Below, in pieces: positions 1 to 12,000 of a stretch of 64,000 bases of DNA. Source of the stretch: Heloderma charlesbogerti (lineage: Eukaryota; Chordata; Lepidosauria; Squamata; Helodermatidae); the NCBI GenBank assembly GCA_026122225.1, contig JANEZZ010001960.1:620001-684000 (forward strand), given 5' to 3'. The translations under genes and the position numbers were made by a program. Under the pieces are notes generated by a model. That model saw only the letters and a program-made list of their open reading frames with translations. It made no database searches and had not been told where the DNA came from. Within the stretch, counting starts at the first letter, position 1; every line of letters starts with the position of its first letter.

Positions 1-338
1 GTAGCCGCCGCCATTTGCGTACGCGGTGTGTGTGTTTTTAAAACCCAGCCAGCCATGATAGGCTACGTAAATCTTTACGTAGCCTATCACATCTTTTTTT
101 TTTTTTTACCAAGACTGGAAATGGTGGCGGTGGCAGCTGGTCGGAAGACCAGCCGCTGCAGCCGCTGCCGCCGCCGCCCAGAAGATCCACCCCAGGTAAG
201 TCTCTTCCCGGGGAGGATCCGCAGGAGGGTGGGGGGATCCGTGGGGGGGGCAGGCCGTTCCGTCACGGAGTTCGGGGGGCCGAATACGCTGGCATTCAGC
301 CTCACCGAGATCCGTGGTGGAATTCTCTGACATCCCTA
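1..338 (+). mobile_element. non-autonomous hAT-type element, 3' portion
   Basis: This piece ends in GAATTCTCTGACATCCCTA, the same terminus seen at 28550-28568 and, inverted, at 3876-3894. The left end is cut by the window edge. It is GC-rich and contains a perfect 16-bp-arm hairpin at 56-89. The hAT assignment rests on the 8-bp target duplications seen in the two complete copies. Confidence 0.6.
56..89. repeat. perfect 34-bp palindromic hairpin
   Basis: Arms TGATAGGCTACGTAAA and its exact reverse complement are separated by TC. The same hairpin with small changes recurs at 4052-4085, 4147-4180, 21724-21757 and 21782-21815, always in this hAT family. Confidence 0.9.
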
Positions 339-476
339 GTCTCCTGTCCCCTCCTGGGATTGAGAGCATCGCTTTCATCCTGGGCTGTGTCGTTCTCCCT
401 ATGGGGATCGTCACGTTGACTTCCACTATAGGGAGAGGTCAGGATCTCCTCATGGCGACTGGGAGAGGAGTTCAGA

Positions 477-1729
477 ATGTTCTTGCCCTGTACAGGGCCT
501 CACCATTTCGAGGACTGGTGTACTCTTCGGGACCGAGAGTATTTCTGTAACCGCTCCAGATATATGGGAGCAGCATTACCTCGGTATCTGCTGCGGGCAT
601 TGGAAATTGTTTCTCATCTTCCTATGAGAGATGAGTTCCTCGTACCTCCACCTATGCCACCTCATTCCCCTTCGTTGCTGCCAAGTCAATTAGAGGCCTC
701 TAAACTGGCTCACTTAATTCCAGCGTCAGACCCACAGCTGATCCCATCTGTGGCTCCTGTGACACGAATGACCTCGCATCATGACTCAGCTGATGATTAC
801 CGGTCGGATTCTTCTTCATACTCATGTATCCCACCTTCCCTCCCACCTCCGGATGATGTAGTGGGATCCCAGGAGGGAACCTCCCCTTCAGAGGACATGT
901 TCAACTTCACTGAGCAAATCTGCAGGATGGCCCATTCTTTGGGCATTGAAGTACAGCAGCCGGAGGAGCATATACAGGATCCCATCTTCAACGCAGTCCA
1001 TAGCGAATCATCGAAACTGGTTATGGTACCCTTCCTCCCAACCCTCCTTCAGACCATTCAACAGTCCTGGAAGTTTCCATCTTCTATGACTCCAATGTCC
1101 CTTTATAGGGTGCAGGAGAAAGACGCTGCATTCTTCTGTTTACACCCCCAAGCCAACTCCATCATTGTGGAATTGACACGGGGACGGTCACAGAAGCCTC
1201 ATGTGTCGGCTGTTGACGAGGCAAGAAAACTGGATCTTTGGGGTAAAAGAATGTATTCCTCAGCTGCCCTGGGACTCCGTGTGGCCAATTACCAGGTCAT
1301 GATGGCCAGACACCAGTTATTCCTGTGGGAGATGATGGACTTCCTTTGTGCTACCTCCCAGAGGACCAAAAGGATCTCACCAGGGTCTTCCATGCTGAGG
1401 CTGTCAAGCTGTTGAGACAGCAAATTAATAACTCTCGGCATGAGGCAGACTGTAGCGCCAAGTCAATGGTTGGTGCCATCGCCCTCAGGAGGCATGCTTG
1501 GCTAAGATTTGCGGGCTTGACTCCTGAAGCCCGGTCCCAAATAGAGGATTTTCCCTTTGATGGTGAAGGGCTCTTTAACTCCAGAATGGACAAGCAAATG
1601 AACTCTGTCCAGAAAGTGAAGACAACTGCCCATAAGATGGGCCTAGGCCCTCAACCCGCACAGCACCAGTACAGAAACTGCAAGTGGTTTCAGCCTCAAC
1701 TGTATGCGACCAAACAACAGTTCAACTGA
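477..1729 (+). pseudogene. DIRS gag-like ORF, frameshifted
   Basis: Two overlapping frames (477-1415 and 1325-1729) make up the capsid-like ORF that precedes pol in vertebrate DIRS elements. The conserved C-terminal part reads RRHAWLRFAGLTPEARSQI followed by FPFDGEGLF, characteristic of this ORF. The frame changes around 1330-1415, so no single protein is encoded. The N-terminal part is proline- and serine-rich with no recognisable domain. Confidence 0.7.
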
Positions 1730-1940
1730 TACCACCACTACCAGCCTACCCAACACTGGAAAAAGCTGCCCACTTCATCTTCAAAGTTCCATCAAGGTCA
1801 TAGCAGGCCCAAGTCATCTTCAAAGCATTGACTTTGACTCCCTGACATTTATTGCCCCCAACTTCCCCAGTTGGCCTGTTTTCTGATCCATTCTGGCATG
1901 TTTCCTGCCAACCTGGAAGGCAATAACATCAGACACCTGG

Positions 1941-2530
1941 GTGTTAGATATAATTGCTTGGGGTTACATGATAGAATTTCATATCCTCCCCTGCCCCCGG
2001 GGACTGTTTGTGTTACTCCATATTCGCAAGCCCTCCTTCTGGAGACATCCACCCTGCTTCAAAAAGGAGCTATCTAGAGAGTCCTTCCATTCCAACCAGA
2101 AGACGACTTCTTTTCTTTGTAATTCATCATACCAAAACAGGACGGAGGCCTCTACCCCATCATGGACTTAAGGGTCTTGAACAAGTTTATCAACCCCAGA
2201 AGGTTCAGAATGATCATGTTGGCTACAATTCTCTCTCTTCTTCTTTGGTTTGCCGCCATAGACCTGAAGGACGTGTATTTTCATATAGCAATCGCAGACA
2301 CCCACCACCAGTTCCTGTGCTTCATCATAGGTACTGACATGTTCCAGTTTCAGGTCCTGCCTTTCCGTCTGGCGACTGTCCCAAGATTTTTTACAAAGTG
2401 TATGGTGGTCGTGTGCACATGTCTGAGACTACAGGGAATCGAGGTTTATCCTAGCTGGAGAACTGGCTCCTTGTACTGGATTCCAAAAGGGATCTTTACC
2501 ATGCCAACAGGATTGTTCTGAACCTTCTGG
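1941..2530 (+). pseudogene. DIRS reverse transcriptase remnant
   Basis: Frame fragments carry reverse transcriptase motifs: MDLRVLNKFINPRRFRM (2162 onward), then AAIDLKDVYFHIAIA, where DLKDVYFHI is motif A with the first catalytic aspartate, then FQFQVLPFRLATVPRFFTK (motif B region, 2340-2400). The expected YxDD box is not recognisable downstream. Stops and frame changes occur throughout, so it is inactive. Confidence 0.75.
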
Positions 2531-2859
2531 GTGCACTGGGCCTTTATGTCAACAGAGAAAAATCAGTCCTGGAACCTACTCAACATCTCTAGTTGATAGG
2601 AGTGCTAGTAGATTCGACAGTTGTGCATGCTTACCTTCCTTGAAACTGGCAGGATCAGCTAGTTACTCTCATGGAGACTGACTTCCTTCATCGATAGATT
2701 ATCACCATCACCATACAAATTTTGCTGGGTCAGATGGCGGCTATTGTCACAGTTGTTCGATGGGCGAGACTTCGTATGCGGCCACTGCAGAACTGGTTGC
2801 TCTGAAACTTTGATTCCACCTCAGATGCTTGGTATTGTCGACTCACAATCCTGGACGAA

Positions 2860-3438
2860 GTGTTGACATCCCTTCTCTGGTGGATGCAACCATTCAACTT
2901 GGAACAAGGCATGCCCTTTGTCCAACCGTCTCCTACACGAATCCTGATGACAGATGCATCTCTCTCCAGATGGGATGCCCACTGTGGCCCATTGCAGACT
3001 CAGGGCATCTGGTCTGCAAAAGAAAAGAACTGCCACATAAACTTCCAACAGTTTCTTGTGACCTGGAAAGCAATGCGAGTTATCGAGCCTTACCTTCAAG
3101 GTCGACATGTGCGAATCCTGACTGACAATATGGCGGTCTTGTGGCACATCCAGAAGCAAGGTGGGATGCATGCTTCCAGACTTTTAAACCTCACCCTGGA
3201 CATTTCCCAATGGGCAATTCAGTGGGGCATCCTCTTGAGTGCTCTTCACATTGCTGGACAAGACAATGTTTTGGCAGATGCCCTAAGTTGGGCTTACCAG
3301 TTGCCTCATGAGTGGCACATGTCGGCTTGCATTTTGGATCATCTTTTTCTGGACTGGGGTTGTCCCACAATGGATTTGTTCATGACCCCAGTGAATGCAG
3401 TGTGCCCCCATTTCTGCATGAGAGCAGGGGTCAGTTGA
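2860..3438 (+). pseudogene. DIRS RNase H region
   Basis: A 192-codon open frame contains the RNase H-like acidic positions in TDASLSRWDAHCG, LTDNMAVLWHIQKQGG and AGQDNVLADALSW, in the spacing usual for DIRS pol. It is followed by the cysteine-bearing tail MDLFMTPVNAVCPHF. The frame is open but is cut off from the reverse transcriptase by frameshifts. Confidence 0.75.
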
Positions 3439-3875
3439 TTGTCTTTGGGCAATGTGTTCCGGATGCAGTGGCGAGGGGAACTTCTTTATCTATTCCCTCC
3501 ATTTCCTCTCCTCTCCAAGGTACTGCAGAAGATAGCACACAACAACATGGACTGCATTCTAATTGCTCCTTGGTGGCCAAGGCAGCCATGGTTTCCAACC
3601 CTATTGCATCTGTTAAGGAGACAGTTCTTGACCTTCCGCAAGTTCTAGCCCTGATCTCTCAGGACCGAGGCAGGATTTGTCACCCAGATCTTGACAGTCT
3701 GAAGCTAACAGCTTGGAGGATTCAGCAATAAATGCTTTTCCTCGAGTTCAACTCAGAGTTCAGGCAACCCTGGATGCGGCTAGGAAGCTGGCTACCCGTC
3801 AGTCCTATGCTGCAAAGTGGTAGTCTTTTCTGACTTCTGCTAATCTTCATGCTTTCGATCCTCTTCAGGCATCAG

Positions 3876-4408
3876 TAGGGATGTTAGAGAATTCCGCCAT
3901 GGACTCCAGTGAGTCCGTGGCAGAATGGAGCAATCCCCCCCCCGCCACCCCGCAGAATCCCCCCGGGATGGAGCCTACCTTTGTCGGCCGTCCGCTGCCC
4001 CGTGAATGGCTGCCCCGGTCTGCGGCCGCCATTTTCATTCCACTTTAGCCGTGATAGGCTACGTAAGTATTTACGTAGCCTATCATGGCAAAAGGCAGGG
4101 ACACAAATGGCATAGCGGCCGCCATTTGCATTCCTGCCTTTTGCCATGATAGGCTACATAAATATATATGTAGCCTATCACGGCTACTGCAGGGATGCAA
4201 ATCGCAGCCGCTATTTGCCATTTGCGGCTGCAGCCCAGCAGTGGACAGAAGTCTGGCTGCAGGCAGCCCTGGCCAGCGGCTCTGCAGACTCTCCGCGGAG
4301 CGGAGCTGGCTGGGGAGGATTCTGGGGGGGAGGGACGGATTGCTTCCCCCCCCCCCCCCCCGAGCAGACAGCCCCAGTGGAACGGAGTAAGTCATCCGTA
4401 CACCCCTA
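3876..4408 (-). mobile_element. complete non-autonomous hAT-type element inside the DIRS element
   Basis: Termini are TAGGGATG and CACCCCTA (imperfect inverted repeats). The exact 8-bp target duplication GGCATCAG occurs at 3868-3875 and 4409-4416. An 8-bp duplication and short TAGGG-type ends are hAT hallmarks. No transposase is present (533 bp). Compared with the copy at 28223 it lies in reverse orientation. Its core is a nested palindrome. Confidence 0.8.
4022..4215. repeat. large nested palindrome within the hAT element
   Basis: Two small hairpins (4052-4085, 4147-4180) are arms of a larger imperfect palindrome centred near 4116. TGGCAAAAGGCAGGGACAC (from 4086) mirrors the segment ending CCTGCCTTTTGCCA (4146), and GCGGCCGCCATTTTCATT (4023) mirrors the segment near 4192-4213. 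The structure could fold into a cruciform. Confidence 0.75.
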
Positions 4409-4632
4409 GGCATCAGTTGAGAATGTTCTTTTCTTTTTACATAGTTTGTTTCAAAAAGATTTAAAACTTTCATCCATAAGAGTTTATATGGCAGCTCTTT
4501 CTTGATAGAGAGGGCCAGTTCAAGGTTTTTCCCTCTTTACTCACCCTACTGCTTGTCAGTTCCTGGGGTGTCTAAATAACTTAGCTCCTCCAGTTCAAAC
4601 TCTGGTTCCTCAAACAGAGTCTCTCTGTTGTC

Positions 4633-5150
4633 TTGCATGCCCCTCTCTCGAAGCCCTTCAAACCTCTGGCCATGACAGACCTTCGTCTCCTTTCATGGAA
4701 AGTTGCTATCTTGGTCGCCATTACATCCTCTAGACATGTTAGTAAAATCTGTGCCTTACGAGTGGATTATCCCTACAATATTTTCTACAACGACAAGGTT
4801 GACCTAAGACTGGACGTTGACTTTCTGCCAAAGGAGGTCTCTGATTTTCATGTCAACCAAACCATATTGTCACCAGCTTTCTTCCTGGACCCTTCTTCTG
4901 ACTTGGAGAGAAAGTTGCATACTCTCGATGTCATTGGGCATTGGCCTTTTACAAATCCAGGACAGGTACGGAGCGCCGTTCCGTACCATGCAGAACCTTT
5001 TTGTTTGTTACGGTGGCTCCAAGAAGGGTTCCCCTGTCTCCTCCCAAAGACTAGCTTCATGGATCATGCAAATCATTGGTCTGGCCTATGATTTGTCTTG
5101 GTTGGAGCACCCTTCTCACATCGGAGCGCATTCTACTTGAGGAGTAGCCA
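4633..5150 (+). pseudogene. DIRS tyrosine recombinase remnant
   Basis: The frame at 4633-5091 reads LLSWKVAILVAITSSRHVSK, the region of the first catalytic arginine of DIRS tyrosine recombinases, followed by LDPSSDLERKLHTLDV. A second frame (to about 5140) carries HPSHIGAHST, corresponding to the C-terminal His box. The 5' part of the recombinase (SYAAKW at about 3808) is separated by the hAT insertion at 3876-4408. Frameshifted and inactive. Confidence 0.65.
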
Positions 5151-5342
5151 CGTCTACAGCTTTTACCAAAGGCTTACCGCTGTCAGACTAATGCAGGGCA
5201 GCAAAGTTTGTGAAGCACTACAAACTCAATGTCAATGCAGTTCTGTCATCAGTCTTGGCATAAGACACCTACCCACCACTGGTAAGTGAGCTTGTGTTAA
5301 TCGCCCATATATGTGATGCACAGAGACCATGAAGAAGAAATT

Positions 5343-5679
5343 CAGGTTGCTGTAACTGTAATTCTTCGAGTAGTCAACTGTGCATTCACACAACCCTCCC
5401 ACTGTCCCCGCTTCAGTGTCAATGTCGGATTTGATGTTGGTACCAAGGCATGATTGGTTTCCCTCGAGTCCAAGGCCACATTAGGCGGTCTCAAAGAACT
5501 GAGGGAACGGGGCAGGAACCCCCTATGACATGTGCAGTGGATGGTGGGGGAGGGTTCCTGCCAAAAACGTTCCTCAGTTATAGAAGCTTCCCAAATGAGA
5601 TGCAGTGCAGGCACAGAGCCCATATGTGTGAATGCAGAGATGACCACTCGAAGAACTACAGTTACAGGTAAGCAACCTG
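5343..5679. repeat. inverted repeat pair at the DIRS 3' end
   Basis: The arm at 5343-5393 (starting CAGGTTGCTGTAACTGTAAT) is the near-complement of 5625-5679 (ending GTTACAGGTAAGCAACCTG), with a spacer of about 230 bp. This matches inverted terminal and internal complementary repeats of DIRS elements. Confidence 0.8.
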
Positions 5680-5818
5680 CATTTTTCACCCTGGCAGAAG
5701 GGCATGACTTGCACTCCAGAGTTCTATGGACATCAGCTGACCATCCGTGGCTATTTGCAAGTACCTATGCCATCAAGTTACACAGAAAGCAGACAAGACT
5801 ATAACAATACTATCTGCA

Positions 5819-5819
5819 G

Positions 5820-5859
<40 letters not shown>

Positions 5860-5880
5860 CCTCTCTCTCTCTCCCCCCCT
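5819..5880 (+). repeat. (CT)n microsatellite serving as polypyrimidine tract
   Basis: About 60 nt of nearly pure CT/C lie 14 nt before the AG acceptor of the exon at 5895. By position it is the polypyrimidine tract of that 3' splice site. Confidence 0.85.
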
Positions 5881-5894
5881 TCATTGTACTACAG

Positions 5895-6026
5895 ATGAAT
5901 CCATGCAGCAGCTGTTTGCAGAGGGAAATGGCATTATCTACCAGAGTGTTGGCATGTGGCTTGCATCCAAGCACACACAGTTACAGCTGACAGGGGCTCT
6001 GGCCATTGCTAATTTTGCCAGGAATG
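5895..6026 (+). CDS. RAP1GDS1-like: RAP1GDS1-like exon matching residues ~303-346
   Basis: The exon is 132 nt, phase 1 in and phase 1 out, encoding 44 residues. It begins with DESMQQLF and ends with GALAIANFARN, both diagnostic of SmgGDS; the middle (GNGIIYQSVGMWLASKH) differs from the RAP1GDS1 I remember. The acceptor is ...TACTACAG and the donor is G|GTAAGG. A (CT)n microsatellite lies directly before the acceptor. The exon starts 215 bp downstream of a DIRS-type retrotransposon end. Confidence 0.9.
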
Positions 6027-9000
6027 GTAAGGATCACTACTGACCTTATTTGTTATTTATTATTTATTTGATGCCTATTTTTCTCTGCTCTTCAGTCAAA
6101 AAGACTTCACATAAATTCAGTAAAAAGAATGTTAGAGCTTTTCTACACAAAGGTGTTAATCCGCTGTTAATCCTCTGTATCTTCTTTCGGTTTCATCGCA
6201 GAATTGAGATCTGAGCACTACACAAAGAGTGTTTCCTTTCCTGCTTTTCTATTACATAACCTCTAGGTGGCACTTTGATATAGCAGAATAGTGCAAATAC
6301 ACAAGTGAAAACAGAGCTTTCTTTCACGTTCACATTTAAATGCCACATTTTCCCTGCTCTAAAAAAACCTCATAGAACGTACTGGTTAGACACAAGCAAA
6401 ACTGGAGGGTCATGACATCATCTAAAGAACCCATAAACAACTGTGAGTGGGGAATCACGAGCACACGGCAGATGCCTCATGTAGAAAAGCCCCAAGTTGG
6501 CTGTGTTTGCTTATATGTTAATAACTTGGTTTGATTACTTAAATTGGATACAAGGTAAATATGTGTAAAGTATCATCGTTACGTGGGTTACAACCAACAT
6601 TTTTTCCTTTGGATTATATCTTTCACATTGCTACAGCCAAGCACCTTTCTTTAGATTATATTTTTCATTGTTTAGACTTCCCCCAAGGCTGCAGCTCTGC
6701 GTGCATGCGTGTGTGTGTGTTGTTTGTTTTGGATCAATGTGATTCTTGTAAATTATTTATCTTTTCAAATAAAAAGGATTACAATCCAAAAGACAGGACA
6801 CAGCCCAGGGGCCCCCCACAGGACACCCAAAGAGTGGCAGGTACAGAAACAAGTTCAATTTGATTCATGTAGTCATCCTGGTAGTATGATTTAAGTGAGT
6901 ATAAAATGCAAAACGGCACATGCTCAGGGTTTGTTTTTTTATATCAGGGTTGGCGAACAGTTTTCTTCTTCACCAGAAATGTAGAAGCAGTTTTAAAGCT
7001 TGGAAAGGCATTTGGAATCAGGGGGCGGGGGCAGGGGAGAAATGCTAGTTGTGTGCTTTATAACAGAAGTACTACACAAGACAATCTAAAGGGTGTCCCC
7101 GTAAGACTAGGATCTCCCTGAACCTAGCTACACCACCGGCTGCAGTCAGGTACAATGGTCGCTGCTAACATTGGAGGTACAAGGTACTAAGTATCTGTCC
7201 ATTGTGTAAATATTTATGTATTTATTTATTTATTACATGTATATCCTTCCTTTCCTCCAACAAGTTTAAAGTCATATACATAGGTCATCCATACTCCATT
7301 TTATCCTCACAACAACCCTATGATGTTGGTTAGGCTAAGAGATCATGACTGGCCCAAGGTCACACAGTGAGCTTCATGACTGAGTGGGGACACTAGCTTC
7401 ATGGGCCTGCTCAAGCCCCACACTAAATCCCTTTTCCTATCCCAGGCAATACAATGACTTATTTAGGTTAAAATTATGGGAACTATCTTAGCGCTTGGAG
7501 CTCCCCGTAATGACATATTTTCAAAGGTATCTAAAATATTGGTTTCTAAAGTGTGTTTTTATCAGCATAAATCGCCTTTGATTCTAATCTTTTGACTGCT
7601 TTCTTTCTTCCCCACTTGTTCAAGACATCAACTGTGTCCAGATGGTGCAGCTAGGAGTGGTACATCAGCTTCTGGACCTTTTAGAGCAACATGTGGAAAG
7701 CGGAGATGTCTCTGTGCAACACGCTGCACTTAGTGCTCTCCGAAACCTTGCTATACCAGGTACAACTACAGCCACAAGGAAAACCATCTCATTGAACACC
7801 ACCACCACCACATAATGTATCTGATGTACTAGGAAAGAAGTAGGAAAGAAGGGAACATGGGAAAGAAGTGCAAAAGAGGTAGGGCTGTTTTCTGCCTGGG
7901 GGATGCTAGGAGTTTTAAGACTTTTTTTCTGTCTAAACATGCATAGGATTGCACCCTAAATAGCCATCACTTTTTTTAAATTATGCTGTCATTCTGCTAT
8001 TGCAGAATAAATGAATACAATGGGCAAAGAAGAGCCCTCAGCAATATGTAATGGCAGGGAGGAGGGACAAAGTGGATCATTGTTACAATATGTGTTACAA
8101 ATATACAAGAATTCCCTCCCTTCTTCTGTCAAACATTGGAGGGTATGGCATTGTGTTCAAGAAAACATTGGACCAAAAAGAGGCTTTTTGTAGTTACTAA
8201 CTTATTCTGTACCGACAACTAGCGAGCTGCACAAAAGTTTGTCTTTATTCATGTTCAGTTAATTACTAGAGAAGAGCTGAAAAGAAATTATGACAATGAA
8301 GTGAAGACCAAAAGTACCAGAAGTGGTATACTTAGAGGAGAAAGATATGTAAGAAAATCAACTCTGCAAAACCTTATTCTCTACTGAGTTGTTTTCAAAT
8401 CTGAAGCAATCTCTTAGTACAATGTACATTATTGGACCTTCCGATGAAACTGTATTCCCTGTTGATTCAATAAATATCCTTTTTAAAAGGAAAAAGCAAA
8501 AACACGCCACAGATGAAAAAGTCAAGCTGAAAATGAAATGAAATCAATTAGATACAGTCTTTTAAAAATGTATAGACAAGCACAGGGGGCGTTATTAATT
8601 GATTAAATCCTCATAGCCCTGCCCAGGGAGTTCTCTTTGAAAATTCTAACACACTCAAGGGCCTGTGGTTTGAACTTTCTGCTACTGAAGCCCAAGGAAA
8701 TTACAAACAAATTAATTAACCGTCAGATTCCCAGCATGATAAAGATACCAGCAAGGGATGCCCACCCACTGCACTTGCCCTAGGCCAGAAAGAGAGCACA
8801 CAGACTGTCAGGAAATTGTTTGGTAGGTAATATACATCTCTTCCCAGGGAAGTTTGCTCTTAATTATTACCTGGGATTGCTTTACCGAAGAGTCAGGGTG
8901 GGGGGGTGGGTAGGGAAGAAAACTATGCTAAAAAATCAGAGGAATAAATATTCCTCTCAGACAAAGTGGAGCACGTTGACCTTGAAGCAAAGATTATGGC

Positions 9001-12000
9001 CATCATTGGGCTATTTCTCAATCTTTTACTGTACCTTTTTTGTGTATGTTCCCAAACCACCCATGGGTTCTTTATCATTCCTACGATATAACAAAATAAT
9101 TTAAACTTTTGACTAGTATGGTTGCCTCCTTCTCCACAGTGCAGTGACCAGAACTGTACACAGTATTCTAAGTGTGGTCACACCATAGATTTATATTAGA
9201 GCAGTATGATATTGGCAGTTTTATTCTCAGTTCTTTTTCTAATTATGCCTAGCATGGAGTTTGCCTTTTTTTACAGTGGCTGCACACTGGGTTGTCATGT
9301 TCATCTAGCTGTCCACCACAACCCCAAGATCTCTTTCTTGGTCAGTCACAACTAGTCAGATCCCATCAGGTTATACTTGAAGTTGGGATTTTTTTGCCCC
9401 AGTGTGTATCACTTTACATTTGTTTACACTGAATCACATTTGCTATTTTGATGCTCATTCTCCCAGTTTGGAGAGATCTGTTTGGAGCTCCTCACAATTG
9501 CTTCCCCCCCCCCATATAATTTAGTGTCATTGGCAAACTTGGGCACTTCACTGCTCACTCCTAATTCCAGATCATTTATGAACAAGTTGAAAAACATTGG
9601 TATACAGATCCCTGTGGGACCCCACTATTTACTTCCCTCCATTGGGAGAGTTTATTCCTACTCCCTGCTTTCTGTTCTTTAACCAGTTACTGATCCATAA
9701 GAGGACTTGTCCATGACTTGTCCATGACATGACCATGAGTTATTCCATGACTGCTAGGTTTGGTCAGGATACTTTGGTGAGGGACTTTGTCAAAGCCATT
9801 TGGAAGTCCAAGTAAACAGTGTCTATTGGATCATCCCTGTCTACATGTCTATTGACACTCTCAACAAACTCTAAAAGGTTAGTGAGACAGGACTTACCTT
9901 TCCAGAAGGCACGTTGAGTCTTTTTCGGCAGGGCTTGCCCATCTATACGCTTATGAATTTTATCTTTAATAATGCTTTCAACCAATTTATCCCGAGCAGA
10001 CGTTAATTTCCCAGATCCCCCCATCCTGTAATTTCCCGGATCCCTTTGGATCCCTTTTTAAAAATGGTTGTTACATTGGCCATCTTCCAGTCCTCTAGTA
10101 CAGAGGCTGATCTTAGGGACATGTTGCATGTTTTGGTTAGAAGATCAGCAATTTCATATTTGAGTTATTTGAGAACTCTAGGATGGGTACTATCTGGGCC
10201 CGGTGATTAATTTGCTTTTAATTTATCAATAAGGTTGAGAACGTCATCTTTTGTCACCATTGTTTGCCTCAGTTCCTCAGACTCCGTTCCTGAAAACATC
10301 AGTTCAGGCACAGGTATCTGTCCTATATGTTCTATAGTGAAGACCAATTAGAAGAATTCATTCAGCTTCTCAGCAATCTCCTTGTCCTCCTTCAGTACTC
10401 CTTTATCTCCATTGTCATCCAATGGTCCAACTGCCTCTCTAGCTGGTTTCCTGCTTCTGATATATTTAAAGAATTATTTATTGTTGATCTTGATATTGTT
10501 AGTGATATGCTCTTCAAAATGATTTTTTGCATCTCTTAATGTCTGCTTGCATCACCTTTGTGCAAGCTCGTGCTCCCTTTTGTTTTCCTCACTTGGGCAA
10601 GACTTCCATTTCCTGAAGGAAGCCCTCTTTTCTCTAATAGCATCCCTGACACTGCTCGTTAGCCATGCCAGTGACCTCTTGGACTTGGTGCTACTTTCCC
10701 TAACCTGTGGGATACATTTTAGTTGAGCTTCTATTATTGTCATTTTGAGTAACCTCCAAGCATTTTGAAGGGATTTAACCCTCTTGACTCCCCCTTTCAA
10801 CGTCCTTTTCACCAGCTCCCTCATTTTAGAGAAGTTTCCTCTTTTGAAGTCAAATGTGACTACGTTGGACTTTCTGGGCAACTTTTCACTCAAATATATA
10901 TAAAATCTGATAGCACTGTGGTCATTGTTTCCAATTGGTTCAACAGCATTTACATCTTGTACTAGGTCCTGGGCTATACCACTTAGGATTAAATCCAGGG
11001 TCACCTCCCCTCTGGTCACTTCCATGACCAACTGTTCTAGGACACTGTTGTTTGGGGCATAGAGAAATTTAACCTCTTTGTTGTGACAATCAGTGTGGGG
11101 CATAGAGAAATTTAACCTCTTTGTTGTGACAATCAATGTGGGGGTAATTGAAGTCACCTATTATTACAATACTTCTGCATTTGGAGGCCTCCCTGATTTC
11201 GTTTTCCATCTCAAGGTCACCCTGAGTCTTCTGGTTTGGGAAATGATATCAGGGAACATCTGCTTCTATGGTTATATGCAGTTTGTTTGTTTGTTTGTTT
11301 GTTTTTACTTTCAAAGCCATTTAGCCTCTCAAAAACCAAAACCCTTCCACCCCAAAATAAAAAGTAATTATTTCAGCCACATGGACAAAAAAGAGTTTGA
11401 TTTGAGTCAGGTCAAACCAGAATTTAGCTGCACTGTCCTAGAAATATGAAGTACTAACCTCTGATCATATGCTGAGTACTTTTCACCACTGAGTAATCAC
11501 AACCAACCTCCATATGCCTGGGACTGGGGTAGACGGAGTCATCTTCCAAGTTGGGGGGAAAAAGGGTGTCTTTAAGTGAGCTATCCAGGCAAGCTTTAAC
11601 TCCTACTTCTCATTTTAGAAATTCAGTGGAAAACCTGCCCCTGAAACAGACCCACAGAGGAATGAGGAGGAGAAGGAACTGACAAACAGGCAGCCAACAG
11701 AGAGTCAAAATAGCTTCAAAGCTTTGCTGGGGGGAAACAGGCCCAACTATGTGGAATGGACTTTTCTGGCTACATTCCAGAGATGAGGCAGCCTAAATTG
11801 TGATGTGACACACAACAGGTCCCCTTCTCTGCCAGGGTGGGATTGAGCTGAAAGTTTGGGGAAGCAAAACAAATAAACAAGGTGATGCAGTTACCATTTC
11901 TTACATTTATCTCTCCCCCGTGCATGCACACACACACGCACGCGCACACACACTCACACACACACACACACAGCGTTCAGCTCATCTGGAAAGTGTTACA

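Larger units (their letters stand above)
339..5679 (+). mobile_element. DIRS-type tyrosine-recombinase retrotransposon, decayed
   Basis: In order on the + strand are a gag-like region (477-1729), reverse transcriptase (about 1940-2530), RNase H (about 2860-3300), the pol tail and a tyrosine recombinase split across 3760-3867 and 4417-5150. An inverted repeat pair at 5343-5393 and 5625-5679 closes the element. DIRS elements use a tyrosine recombinase rather than a DDE integrase and have inverted or split repeats, which fits. Many frameshifts and stops show it is dead. A hAT element interrupts it at 3876-4408 with an exact 8-bp duplication, and another abuts its left side. The true left end is not visible. 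Confidence 0.8.
1..5894 (+). other. intron (or 5' flank) of the RAP1GDS1-like gene
   Basis: No host coding sequence was recognised here. Because the exon at 5895 begins in phase 1, a coding exon must lie further left, so this is inferred to be intron of at least 5.9 kb. It consists almost wholly of a DIRS-type retrotransposon and two hAT copies, followed by a (CT)n tract. Confidence 0.75.
6027..7624 (+). other. intron of RAP1GDS1-like gene
   Basis: This 1.6-kb intron holds a possible MITE (6134-6493) and an antisense SINE relic (7195-7400). Nothing else was recognised. Confidence 0.8.

Noticed and set aside
3900..4400. CpG-island promoter
   Set aside because: The GC-rich stretch lies entirely inside a hAT element with 8-bp duplications, as do the GC-rich parts at 1-338, 21580-21720 and 28250-28500.
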